The translations under genes and the position numbers were made by a program. A DNA stretch of 64,000 bases. It comes from Methylotenera_A sp040079935 (lineage in GTDB: Bacteria > Pseudomonadota > Gammaproteobacteria > Burkholderiales > Methylophilaceae). Below are positions 8,985-15,962 of this stretch, piece after piece; position 1 is the stretch's first letter, and each line of letters starts with the position of its first letter. Where the stretch lies: positions 43,426 to 107,425 of the forward strand of contig JBEBJI010000005.1 of the NCBI GenBank assembly GCA_040079935.1, in the 5' to 3' direction. The notes beneath the pieces were generated by a model, which was not told the origin of the DNA, ran no database searches, and worked only from the letters and a program-made list of their open reading frames with translations.

Positions 8985-9419
8985 ATGTTGAGTAAAATGG
9001 CAGTCGTTGAATCCACTGACGAGGAGTTAAGGATGCTTTATCAAGTAACAGTATCCGACCTTGCTTATTTTAAAACGCAACAATGGTCAGTGACAAACTA
9101 TGCGTTTGCGCTCATTGCAGGCATTATTGGCGTAAGCCAGTTTATAAAGCCACTTGGCGTTTGTGACCGCATTGTGCTTGTTGTTCTTGCAATAATCGTA
9201 ATAATCAGTTCTGTTGTAATGCTTTTCAAACTACAGCGTTCAATTAAAGTTCGCCAATCGCGTCTTGCGGCAGCACGTGGTAGTTTTAGTGAGTCATTTC
9301 AGCAAGTGTGGGCTGCAGAAACTAAAGGCCAAGAGTATCTGCATTCCATTTATTTTTTGTACGGTGCTCTAGTCATCGGTGCGTCACTTGCGGTTTGGCT
9401 GATTGGATTTCGGCTGTGA
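8985..9419 (+). CDS. Small membrane protein of unknown function
   Basis: About 145 residues with three predicted membrane helices: NYAFALIAGIIGVSQFI, IVLVVLAIIVIISSVVMLF and YGALVIGASLAVWLIGF. Between helices 2 and 3 is a charged segment, RQSRLAAARGSFSESFQQVW. I do not recognise a named family. The start is uncertain: ATG at 8985, 8997 and 9033 are in frame. The last has the best ribosome site (GAGGAG, 9021-9026), but the residues before it (ESTDEELRM) look like real coding sequence. It follows gyrB by 7 bp, but its leader suggests independent acquisition. Confidence 0.7.
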   Translation: MLSKMAVVESTDEELRMLYQVTVSDLAYFKTQQWSVTNYAFALIAGIIGVSQFIKPLGVCDRIVLVVLAIIVIISSVVMLFKLQRSIKVRQSRLAAARGSFSESFQQVWAAETKGQEYLHSIYFLYGALVIGASLAVWLIGFRL

Positions 9420-9490
9420 CATTCCACAAACATCATTGTCTACAGCGAGGTTTGCAAAAAGACTAGCACAAAACTCAAAAGGAGAAGCTG

Positions 9491-10678
9491 ATGAGCAGAG
9501 TACGTGTTTTGGTGGGAACACACAAAGGTGCATTTACTTTGAGCGCGGATGGTAAGCGCGAAAAATGGGAGGTCAGTGGTCCATTTTTTGCCGGTTGGGA
9601 TATCTACCATCTGAAAGGCTCTCCGGTAGACCCGAACCGTATTTATGCATCGCAGACTAGCGCTTGGTTCGGGCAAATCATTCAGCGCTCTAACGATGGC
9701 GGCAAAACATGGGAACAGCCTGGCACGGCGCCAGGTGAGCCTACTGTCTCCCCCGAAGGTTTTCCCATAGGCGAAAGCAATAAGTTTGCCTATGACACCT
9801 CTGATAAAACTGGCAAACCGCTCACTACTCACCAATGGTACGATGGCACGCAAAAGCCGTGGGAGTTTAAACGCGTCTGGCATCTCGAACCGTCACTGAC
9901 TGACCCAGATAGCGTTTATGCAGGGGTGGAGGATGCTGCTTTGTTTCAGACCACCAATGGCGGCAAGTCTTGGCATGAACTTGCGGGATTACGTGGACAT
10001 GGTACCGGCCCACAATGGCAGCCAGGTGCAGGCGGCATGGGTTTGCATACCATCATTCTCGACCCGACCAATCCACAGCGGATGTTTGTAGCGATTTCGG
10101 CCGCAGGCGCGTTTCGCAGTGACGATGCTGGCGAGACATGGCAGCCAATCAATCGTGGATTGAAATCCCAATATCTGCCCGATCCAAATACCGAAGTTGG
10201 CTTCTGTGTGCACCGCATTGCACAGCACCGCGCCCGCCCGCAAGTACTGTTTATGCAATTGCACTGGGATGTCATGCGCAGTGATGATGCCGGCGATTCG
10301 TGGTATGAGGTCAGCGGCAATCTGCCCTCGGATTTTGGGTTCCCAATCGAAGTGCATCCGCATGAGCCAGATACTGTTTATGTGGTGCCGATCAAGAGTG
10401 ATTCAGAACACTATCCGCCTGAAGGTAAGTTACGCGTGTATCGCAGTAAGACTGGTGGCAACGAGTGGGAAGCCTTGACTAAAGGCCTGCCGCAGAAGGA
10501 TTGCTATGTGAATGTGCTACGCGACGCGATGGCAGTGGATTTACTCGACCCAGGCGGCATTTATTTTGGCACAACAGGTGGACAGGTATACGCTTCAACC
10601 GATGGTGGAGACAGCTGGTCTGCAATTGTTCGAGACCTGCCAGCAGTACTTTCGGTTGAGGTACAAACGCTGCCATGA
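9491..10678 (+). CDS. BNR/sialidase-like beta-propeller protein
   Basis: 395 residues, preceded by a strong AAGGAGAAG site 5' of the ATG. It has repeated Asp-box motifs typical of BNR and VPS10/sortilin-type propellers: SNDGGKTWEQ, TTNGGKSWHE, SDDAGETWQP, SDDAGDSWYE, STDGGDSWSA. Between them lie strands such as DPTNPQRMFVAISAAGAF and HPHEPDTVYVVPI. No signal peptide is visible, so it is probably cytoplasmic. Databases often label such proteins exo-alpha-sialidase, but no sialidase catalytic set can be assigned here. Its stop overlaps the start of the MoaD-like gene (ATGA), so the two are translationally coupled. The pair is more GC-rich than the dnaA-dnaN region. Confidence 0.8.
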   Translation: MSRVRVLVGTHKGAFTLSADGKREKWEVSGPFFAGWDIYHLKGSPVDPNRIYASQTSAWFGQIIQRSNDGGKTWEQPGTAPGEPTVSPEGFPIGESNKFAYDTSDKTGKPLTTHQWYDGTQKPWEFKRVWHLEPSLTDPDSVYAGVEDAALFQTTNGGKSWHELAGLRGHGTGPQWQPGAGGMGLHTIILDPTNPQRMFVAISAAGAFRSDDAGETWQPINRGLKSQYLPDPNTEVGFCVHRIAQHRARPQVLFMQLHWDVMRSDDAGDSWYEVSGNLPSDFGFPIEVHPHEPDTVYVVPIKSDSEHYPPEGKLRVYRSKTGGNEWEALTKGLPQKDCYVNVLRDAMAVDLLDPGGIYFGTTGGQVYASTDGGDSWSAIVRDLPAVLSVEVQTLP

Positions 10679-10971
10679 TTCGAGTTGTTATGCCGTTTCA
10701 TTTGCGCACGCTGGCGCATGTGGGCAACGAGGTGATGCTTGATGTTAAGGGTTCAGTCACGCTCCGTTCAGTACTTGACGAGATAGAGTTCCGTTATCCG
10801 ATGCTACGTGGAACGATTCGAGACCATGTTACCCACAAGCGGCGACCTTTTTTGCGCTTCTTTGCTTGTGAAAAGGATTTATCCAATCATTCGCCGGACA
10901 TAGCTTTGCCAGAAGCGGTAGTTTCGGGAGCGGAGCCTTTGCTTATTGTAGGTGCGATAGCAGGGGGCTAA
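10675..10971 (+). CDS. MoaD/ThiS-family ubiquitin-like protein
   Basis: 98 residues with a beta-grasp pattern and the diagnostic C-terminal Gly-Gly (LLIVGAIAGG), the end that is adenylated and thiocarboxylated in MoaD and ThiS sulfur carriers. Internal features are LRTLAHVGNEVMLDVKGSVT and the LRSVLDEIEFRYPML helix. It overlaps the preceding propeller gene by 4 bp. No other molybdopterin or thiamine genes are nearby, so a role in cofactor synthesis is not supported by context. A sulfur carrier or protein-tag role linked to the propeller protein is possible but unproven. Confidence 0.8.
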   Translation: MIRVVMPFHLRTLAHVGNEVMLDVKGSVTLRSVLDEIEFRYPMLRGTIRDHVTHKRRPFLRFFACEKDLSNHSPDIALPEAVVSGAEPLLIVGAIAGG

Positions 10972-11100
10972 CGCACTTCCAGATTAAAACATCAACCATA
11001 TCAAAATCTACATTGCATTTGTGTAGTCTCTACAAAAATGTCGTCATGTGGTCAATCATTTAAGCGATAATCATTCAAATTATTAAAGGTTGTTTATTTC

Positions 11101-11727
11101 ATGTGTGATTACGCGACGTTGGTAAAAACTTTGCAGCAGTTTGCTGAGCAAGCTAAGCATAAACCGCTGACTTTAGGCGAGGCGCTGGATACTTTGGATG
11201 AGGCGGGTTACGCGTTTATTGCGATTATTTTGGTGTTACCATTTTTGCAGCCTTTGCCGCTGGGGCCAATCACGGTGCTGGGCGGCGTTGCTTTTGCAGC
11301 CTTGGGTTGGCAATTGTTTCATGGTCATGAATCGCCTGTTTTGCCAGAAAAATTACGCACGCTGGAGTTTTCTGAAAATACATGGCAAATATTAACCAAC
11401 GTTTGCCTTAAAATTTTGGGCCTTTGCAGAAAGTTTACCAAACCACGCTATCCGTCATTGGTCAATGGTGTTCGCGGGCAAAAAATTGGTGGCTTTATAT
11501 TATTGGCGGGCGGTGCATTAATGGCCATTCCATTCGGCGTATTACCGCTTAACAATATGCTGCCAGGCTTGGCGATATTGTTTTATTGCATTGGCGAGCT
11601 GGAAGATGACGGCCTGATGTTTTACATCGCGTTTTTTTGGCTCATCGTTACCGTTATTTATTTTGGCGCGTTCTTTTTTATGCTGTGGTATTTTGGCAAA
11701 GCCGCGTTGGCGATGTTTCACTTTTAA
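11101..11727 (+). CDS. ExoD-family membrane protein
   Basis: 208 residues resembling the ExoD family (named for Rhizobium exopolysaccharide phenotypes; biochemical role unknown). An N-terminal soluble part (TLVKTLQQFAEQAKHKPLTL, GEALDTLDEAGYAFIAIIL) leads into four or so membrane helices: FIAIILVLPFLQPLPLGPIT, GFILLAGGALMAIPFGVLPL, the NNMLPGLAILFYCIGELEDD segment and a C-terminal YIAFFWLIVTVIYFGAFFFM. The family hallmark is the proline-rich P-L-P-P/G turn repeated in two halves. It stands alone, with its own spacer on both sides. Confidence 0.8.
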   Translation: MCDYATLVKTLQQFAEQAKHKPLTLGEALDTLDEAGYAFIAIILVLPFLQPLPLGPITVLGGVAFAALGWQLFHGHESPVLPEKLRTLEFSENTWQILTNVCLKILGLCRKFTKPRYPSLVNGVRGQKIGGFILLAGGALMAIPFGVLPLNNMLPGLAILFYCIGELEDDGLMFYIAFFWLIVTVIYFGAFFFMLWYFGKAALAMFHF

Positions 11728-11805
11728 GCACGAATAAACTTAAAAACCACTGCCCTGTAGCAGTTCTTGGCATCACCATTCTCGCTAAGTGCTAAAGCAC
11801 TAAGT

Positions 11806-11894
11806 CGAATGCGAGACACGCATGGATACAAGGTGAATCAAACTCATGCAATGAGTTTGAGAGAGGGTGCCCTGGGGCATTGCCTTGCAGAGCA
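11806..11894 (-). repeat. Palindromic intergenic repeat, long form (copy 1)
   Basis: On the reverse strand this runs from ATGCTCTGCAAGGCAATG through an inner stem CAAACTCAT-TGC-ATGAGTTTG and the shared block GATTCACCTTGTATCCATGC. The same arrangement recurs in the other orientation at 55658-55749, with roughly three quarters of bases alike by eye. It lies between exoD and rubredoxin, outside any gene. A further hairpin around AGTGCTAAAGCACT lies just before it (about 11788-11803). Confidence 0.7.
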
Positions 11895-11926
11895 TTTATT
11901 TTAAGCTTAAATAAGTAGTTTTAGAG

Positions 11927-12091
11927 TTAAAATTCTACCATTTCAAAGTCAGCTTTACCTGCGCCACATTCTGGGCATTTCCAATCGGCGGGCACATCTT
12001 CCCAGCGCGTACCTGCTGGGATGCCGTCTTCTGGCCAGCCTTTTTCTTCCTCGTAAATTAAACCGCACACTACGCACATCCAAGCTTTCAT
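11927..12091 (-). CDS. Rubredoxin
   Basis: 54 residues, starting MKAWMCVVCGLIYEEEKG, with the two CxxC iron knuckles C6-C9 (CVVC) and C39-C42 (CPEC). The typical rubredoxin features GWPEDGIPAGTRWEDVP and DWKCPECG lie between and at the second knuckle. It binds a single iron in a Cys4 site and passes one electron. AGGAA lies just upstream of the ATG. In this location, beside katG and oxyR, a role in detoxifying peroxide or oxygen or in electron supply to an oxygenase is plausible but not shown. It is too short for the usual ORF size cut-off. Confidence 0.95.
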   Translation of the reverse strand: MKAWMCVVCGLIYEEEKGWPEDGIPAGTRWEDVPADWKCPECGAGKADFEMVEF

Positions 12092-12173
12092 GTTTATTCC
12101 TATTCGCTATTAACGGGGTTATTTTAAGTGATAAATATGTAAGTTTGTCGCAAACGTGCATAAAAACTTACAG

Positions 12174-12197
12174 AAAAAAGCCCGCTTGCGCGGGCTT
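12174..12197 (-). terminator. Rho-independent terminator of katG
   Basis: AAGCCCGC (12178-12185), loop TTGC and GCGGGCTT (12190-12197) form a perfect 8-bp stem. On the reverse strand it is followed by six T (A-run 12174-12179 on +). It lies just after the katG stop codon. Confidence 0.9.
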
Positions 12198-12218
12198 AAT
12201 TTTTTTGGCTAATAATTT

Positions 12219-14381
12219 TTATTTTAAATCAAAACGATCGGCATTCATCACTTTCGTCCATGCAGCAACAAAGTCTTTAACAAACTTTTCCTTAGAGTCA
12301 TCTTGTGCATAAACTTCAGCATAAGAACGAAGGATAGAGTTTGAACCAAACACTAAATCAGCTCTAGTTGCTGTCCACTTCACTGCGCCTGTCTTGCGGC
12401 AACGGATTTCATAAAGGTTACTACCTGTTGGTTTCCAGGTGTAGGCCATATCAGTCAGGTTGACGAAGAAGTCGTTGGTTAGCGCACCGACCCGATCGGT
12501 GAACACACCATGCTTGGTGCCACCGTGGTTAGTGCCGATAACACGCATACCGCCTACCAAAGCAGTCATTTCACATGCGGTCAGGCCAAGTAGCTGGGTG
12601 CGATCTAATAATAGCTCTTCGGCACTGACGACATAATCTTTCTTCAGCCAGTTGCGGTAACCATCGGCCACCGGTTCCAGCGATTCGAACGACTCGACGT
12701 CGGTTTGCGCCTGGTTGGCGTCGCCACGTCCCGGAGCAAAAGGCACGGTCACGGCGAAGCCGCCTGCCTTAGCCGCTTGCTCGACTCCGAGATTGCCGGC
12801 CAGCACAATCACATCCGCCACACTTGCGCCGCTTTCGGCAGCAATTTTTTCCAGCACGGCCAGTACCTTGGTTAGACGGGCAGGCTCGTTGCCTTCCCAG
12901 TCCTTCTGTGGAGCCAAGCGAATTCGTGCGCCGTTGGCACCGCCACGCATATCAGAGCCACGGAATGTTCTTGCGCTATCCCATGCGGTGGCAACCATGT
13001 CGCTGATGCCCAGACCGCTAGCCGCAATCTTGGCTTTGACTGCCGCAACATCATAATTGGTAGAACCTGCGGGAACAGGATCCTGCCAGATCAGGTCTTC
13101 CTGCGGCACATCAGGACCAAGATAGCGGCTTTTCGGACCTAAGTCGCGATGCGTTAATTTGAACCACGCACGTGCAAACACTTCTGAAAAATAGGCGGGG
13201 TCTTTGTGGAACCGTTCTGAGATTTTTCGATAGATGGGATCTTTCGCCATCGCCATGTCCGCGTCAGTCATGATGGGGTTGTGCCGAACGGCAGGGTTTT
13301 CCACATCGACAGGCTTGTCTTCTTCTTTAATGTTGATCGGTTCCCACTGCCGAGCGCCCGCGGGGCTTGATCTGATTTCCCACTCATGGTTGAGTAGCAT
13401 ATCGAAATAGCCATTGTCGAATTTGGTTGGGTGTGTGGTCCATGCGCCCTCAAGGCCGCTGGAAACCGTCTCGTTACCAACGCCTTTACCTTGTGGATTG
13501 TGCCAACCAAAGCCTTGCTCACTGATGTCAGCCGCTTCTGGATTAGGTCCCAGTTTACTTGCATCACCATTGCCATGGCACTTACCTACGGTATGGCCAC
13601 CAGCGGTCAGCGCCACCGTTTCTTCGTCGTTCATCGCCATGCGTGCGAAGGTTTCTCGCACGGCCTCGGCTGTTTTTAGTGGATCAGGCTTACCATCTAC
13701 GCCTTCAGGATTCACATAAATCAAGCCCATCTGTACTGCAGCAAGCGGGTTCTCAAGTGAGGTCTCGTCGCTCGCGCTCGCATAACGATCCTTGCTGAGC
13801 CATACCTTTTCGGATCCCCAGTAAATGTCCTTTTCAGGGTGCCAGATATCCTCACGGCCGAAACCGAAGCCGAAGGTCTTCAGGCCCATTGATTCATAGG
13901 CAATAGTGCCGGCGAGGACGATCAGATCGGCCCAGCTGATTTGATTGCCGTATTTTTTCTTAATCGGCCAAAGCAGGCGGCGGCCCTTGTCCAGATTGAC
14001 GTTGTCGGGCCAGGAATTCAGTGGAGCAAAACGTTGATTACCTGTACCCGCGCCACCACGTCCGTCGGCGGTACGATAGGTACCAGCCGCATGCCATGCC
14101 ATTCGTATCATCAGGCCGCCATAATGTCCCCAGTCCGCTGGCCACCAGTCTTGGCTGTCTGTCATCAGGGCGTGAAGGTCTTTTTTGAGCGCAACGATGT
14201 CGAGCTTCTTGACCTCTTCCCGGTAATTGAAACCTGCTCCCATTGGATTAGTTTTGGTATCGTGCTGATGCAGAATATCGAAGTTCAGGGCCTTGGGCCA
14301 CCAATCCATATTTGAATTTCCTGTTGCGGTATTGCCGCCGTGCATAACTGGACATTTGCCAGTTGATGGTTTATTTTCCAT
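12219..14381 (-). CDS. katG: Catalase-peroxidase KatG
   Basis: 720 residues, normal for KatG, a bifunctional haem enzyme that removes hydrogen peroxide. The distal site is RMAWHAAGTYR (about residues 92-102), with the Arg, Trp and His needed for peroxide cleavage. GLIYVNPEG supplies the Tyr, and RMAMNDEET the Met, of the Met-Tyr-Trp cross-linked adduct. The proximal haem ligand is the His of TAGGHTVGKCHG. The second, haem-free KatG repeat occupies the C-terminal half. AAGGAG precedes the ATG. It is divergent from oxyR, its usual activator. The gene interior is visibly more GC-rich than its neighbours, which may mean it was acquired. Confidence 0.97.
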   Translation of the reverse strand: MENKPSTGKCPVMHGGNTATGNSNMDWWPKALNFDILHQHDTKTNPMGAGFNYREEVKKLDIVALKKDLHALMTDSQDWWPADWGHYGGLMIRMAWHAAGTYRTADGRGGAGTGNQRFAPLNSWPDNVNLDKGRRLLWPIKKKYGNQISWADLIVLAGTIAYESMGLKTFGFGFGREDIWHPEKDIYWGSEKVWLSKDRYASASDETSLENPLAAVQMGLIYVNPEGVDGKPDPLKTAEAVRETFARMAMNDEETVALTAGGHTVGKCHGNGDASKLGPNPEAADISEQGFGWHNPQGKGVGNETVSSGLEGAWTTHPTKFDNGYFDMLLNHEWEIRSSPAGARQWEPINIKEEDKPVDVENPAVRHNPIMTDADMAMAKDPIYRKISERFHKDPAYFSEVFARAWFKLTHRDLGPKSRYLGPDVPQEDLIWQDPVPAGSTNYDVAAVKAKIAASGLGISDMVATAWDSARTFRGSDMRGGANGARIRLAPQKDWEGNEPARLTKVLAVLEKIAAESGASVADVIVLAGNLGVEQAAKAGGFAVTVPFAPGRGDANQAQTDVESFESLEPVADGYRNWLKKDYVVSAEELLLDRTQLLGLTACEMTALVGGMRVIGTNHGGTKHGVFTDRVGALTNDFFVNLTDMAYTWKPTGSNLYEIRCRKTGAVKWTATRADLVFGSNSILRSYAEVYAQDDSKEKFVKDFVAAWTKVMNADRFDLK

Positions 14382-14466
14382 GGTAAAACTCCTTTATAAT
14401 TTCAGTTAATAATGGGTGCTTTGATTTATTTGTCATAGATTTCTTCTAATAGAATATTCAACTAAA

Positions 14467-14541
14467 TTAATTACAGACTGCGTAGTTAGCTAGGAGCTCA
14501 ATTACCACTTCGCTAGCCGTTTCAAAAATAGTGCTAATCAT
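14467..14541 (-). CDS. Possible 24-residue peptide ahead of katG
   Basis: A short frame, MISTIFETASEVVIELLANY followed by AVCN, runs from 14541 to a TAA at 14467. It has an unusually good ribosome site (AGGAGAG, 14546-14552, 4 nt before ATG). It lies in the katG-oxyR spacer, 85 bp upstream of katG and in the same direction. No family is recognised. It could be a leader peptide, a small regulatory protein or a modified-peptide precursor; it could also be chance. It resembles PqqA in length only. The rest of the 318-bp spacer (14382-14699) is AT-rich and must hold the katG and oxyR promoters; no clear OxyR site could be pinned down. Confidence 0.4.
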   Translation of the reverse strand: MISTIFETASEVVIELLANYAVCN

Positions 14542-14699
14542 CTTACTCTCCTAAACTGCCATCATTGCAGATGCATAGAAAGTATTGTAGGCAGGTAAAT
14601 TTGATTTGTATAATTGTATGTATTGATAAAGTTGATAAATAAAATTAATTGATATATTATAAGACTAACTTATTAAATATAAATTCACCCGGGTACTAA

Positions 14700-15599
14700 A
14701 TGAGTCTTACTGAACTAAAATTTATCGTTGCTGTGGCGCAAGAACGCAACTTTAGACGCGCGGCGGAAAAGTGTTTTGTGACCCAACCTGCGCTGAGTTT
14801 GGCGATTAAAAAGTTGGAAGAAGAGCTGAACGTCATCATTTTTGAGCGTAGCCGTAGCGATGTGAGCATGACAGAAATAGGTGCGAAAATTATCGAGCAA
14901 GCCGAGAAAGTATTAGAAGAAGCCGCGCGTATAAAACAATTGGCAGAGCTGGGCAAAAATCAGCTGAAAGGCTCGTTAAAGCTAGGGTTAATTCATTCAA
15001 TTGGCCCCTATTTGTTGCCAGAAATTATCCCCATTTTGCGTAAAACTGCGCCAGATATGCCGCTGGAAGTAGAAGAAAATTTAACTGCCAATTTGGAGAC
15101 ACAGCTTAAAAATGGCGTGATTGACGCAGCGATTATCGCGTTGCCATTTGATGTGGCAGGTTTGCAATATCGCGCACTTTACGATGAAGAGTTTGATGTG
15201 GTGGTGCCGAGCCATCACCATTGGGCGACGCGCAAGCACATTAAACCAGAAGAGTTGTCAGAGGAAAAAGTGTTGCTGCTGAATAGCGGCCATTGTTTTA
15301 GCAATCAAGTGACGCAAGCCTGCCCCGAGCTTTCGCGCAAAGGCGAGATTTTGCAGGGTAATTCACTAGAGACGATTCGTAATATGGTGGCATCGAACTT
15401 GGGCATTACCGTGTTGCCATGCTCAGCTACTGCAGCGCGCTACAATAATCCGTTGATTAAGGTAATTCCATTTGCTGCGCCTGCGCCCACAAGGCGCATC
15501 GCTATTGCGTGGAGGAAAAGCTTTGTTAGATTGGAAGCGGTGGAAAAAATTGCCGAGGCGATTAAGGCAATTAATTCTGATTACATGAAAACGATTTAA
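14700..15599 (+). CDS. oxyR: Hydrogen peroxide-sensing LysR regulator OxyR
   Basis: 299 residues. The N-terminal winged helix-turn-helix (FRRAAEKCFVTQPALSLAIK) is followed by the LysR effector domain. The two redox cysteines fall at C199 and C208 in SGHCFSNQVTQAC, the same positions and spacing as the E. coli OxyR disulfide pair. This separates it from other LysR proteins. It is divergent from katG, consistent with activating it when oxidised. A bidirectional terminator lies after it, then pqqA on the other strand. Confidence 0.95.
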   Translation: MSLTELKFIVAVAQERNFRRAAEKCFVTQPALSLAIKKLEEELNVIIFERSRSDVSMTEIGAKIIEQAEKVLEEAARIKQLAELGKNQLKGSLKLGLIHSIGPYLLPEIIPILRKTAPDMPLEVEENLTANLETQLKNGVIDAAIIALPFDVAGLQYRALYDEEFDVVVPSHHHWATRKHIKPEELSEEKVLLLNSGHCFSNQVTQACPELSRKGEILQGNSLETIRNMVASNLGITVLPCSATAARYNNPLIKVIPFAAPAPTRRIAIAWRKSFVRLEAVEKIAEAIKAINSDYMKTI

Positions 15600-15620
15600 C
15601 TGCAGAAGCGGTAAGCAATA

Positions 15621-15646
15621 AAAAAGGACGCCTAAGCGTCCTTTTT
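15621..15646. terminator. Bidirectional terminator between oxyR and pqqA
   Basis: AAAAAGGACGC (15621-15631), loop CTAA and GCGTCCTTTTT (15636-15646) form a perfect 11-bp palindrome, with T-runs on both strands. It ends oxyR on the + strand and pqqA on the - strand. Confidence 0.92.
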
Positions 15647-15661
15647 CAATTAAGCGTTAGC

Positions 15662-15733
15662 TTATTTATTCATTACGTACATTGTTACTTCAAAGCCAAA
15701 ACGCATTTCTGTAGCTGCTGGTGTTGTCCACAT
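15662..15733 (-). CDS. pqqA: Pyrroloquinoline quinone precursor peptide PqqA (stand-alone)
   Basis: 23 residues, MWTTPAATEMRFGFEVTMYV then MNK. E15 and Y19 occur in the EVTxY motif, the two residues fused by PqqE and joined into the PQQ ring system; MW at the N-terminus is also typical. GGAG (15741-15744 region) precedes the ATG. No pqqB, C, D or E is next to it, so it is an orphan copy supplying substrate to enzymes encoded elsewhere; several methylotrophs carry extra pqqA copies. A possible promoter upstream on this strand is TTGATG-16 bp-TATACA. PQQ is the cofactor of methanol dehydrogenases. Confidence 0.9.
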   Translation of the reverse strand: MWTTPAATEMRFGFEVTMYVMNK

Positions 15734-15839
15734 AATATTTCTCCAAAAGTTGTTTAATAAAATTAAGTACTACGCAATCTATGAGTTGTATACTACAGAT
15801 TAGTTGAACATCAAGCCTATGTGTAGTTATTAAAAAAGA

Positions 15840-15856
15840 CTAATGAAAATCATTAG
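15840..15856. promoter_or_regulatory. Fur-box-like palindrome
   Basis: CTAATGA-AAA-TCATTAG is a perfect 7-bp inverted repeat. It agrees with most positions of the Fur consensus core (AATGATAATCATT). It lies about 105 bp upstream of pqqA and would overlap the start of any rightward transcript from the possible promoter TTGAAC-17 bp-TTATTA (15804-15832). Iron control of pqqA or of a small RNA is therefore a possibility. Confidence 0.4.
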
Positions 15857-15902
15857 AAAAGAAGTGAAATTATTGCTTATGCGGTCATTAATTGTTAAAT
15901 GA

Positions 15903-15949
15903 TATGCCTTGAGAGGCAAGCGTAGAGCGGCTCGCAAGCCGACTTTTTT
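15903..15949 (+). terminator. Double hairpin with T-run, repeat-like
   Basis: GCCT-TGAG-AGGC (15906-15917) is followed by CGGCT-CGCA-AGCCG (15928-15941) and then ACTTTTTTA. On the + strand it resembles a rho-independent terminator, but no annotated rightward gene ends here. Its first part resembles the ends of the palindromic repeats at 55658 and 56415 (ATGC..TGAGAGGCAA). It could end a small RNA made from about 15840, or be a repeat copy that happens to carry T residues. Confidence 0.4.
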
Positions 15950-15962
15950 ACTATAAATAAAC

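Noticed and set aside
9946..10363. Overlapping reverse-strand ORFs of 124 codons inside the propeller gene
   Set aside because: Antisense to a well-supported gene with a good ribosome site; amino acid composition and lack of start signals indicate chance open frames.
12715..14315. Several + strand ORFs opposite katG (up to 124 codons)
   Set aside because: GC-rich antisense of katG opens extra frames; none has a ribosome site or a recognisable domain.
14382..14699. OxyR binding site in the katG-oxyR spacer
   Set aside because: Several loose LysR-like T-N11-A motifs occur in this AT-rich DNA, but none stands out enough to name a site.
15903..15949. Terminator for the zinc-ribbon gene
   Set aside because: The T-run is on the + strand, opposite to that gene's direction, so it cannot end its transcript.
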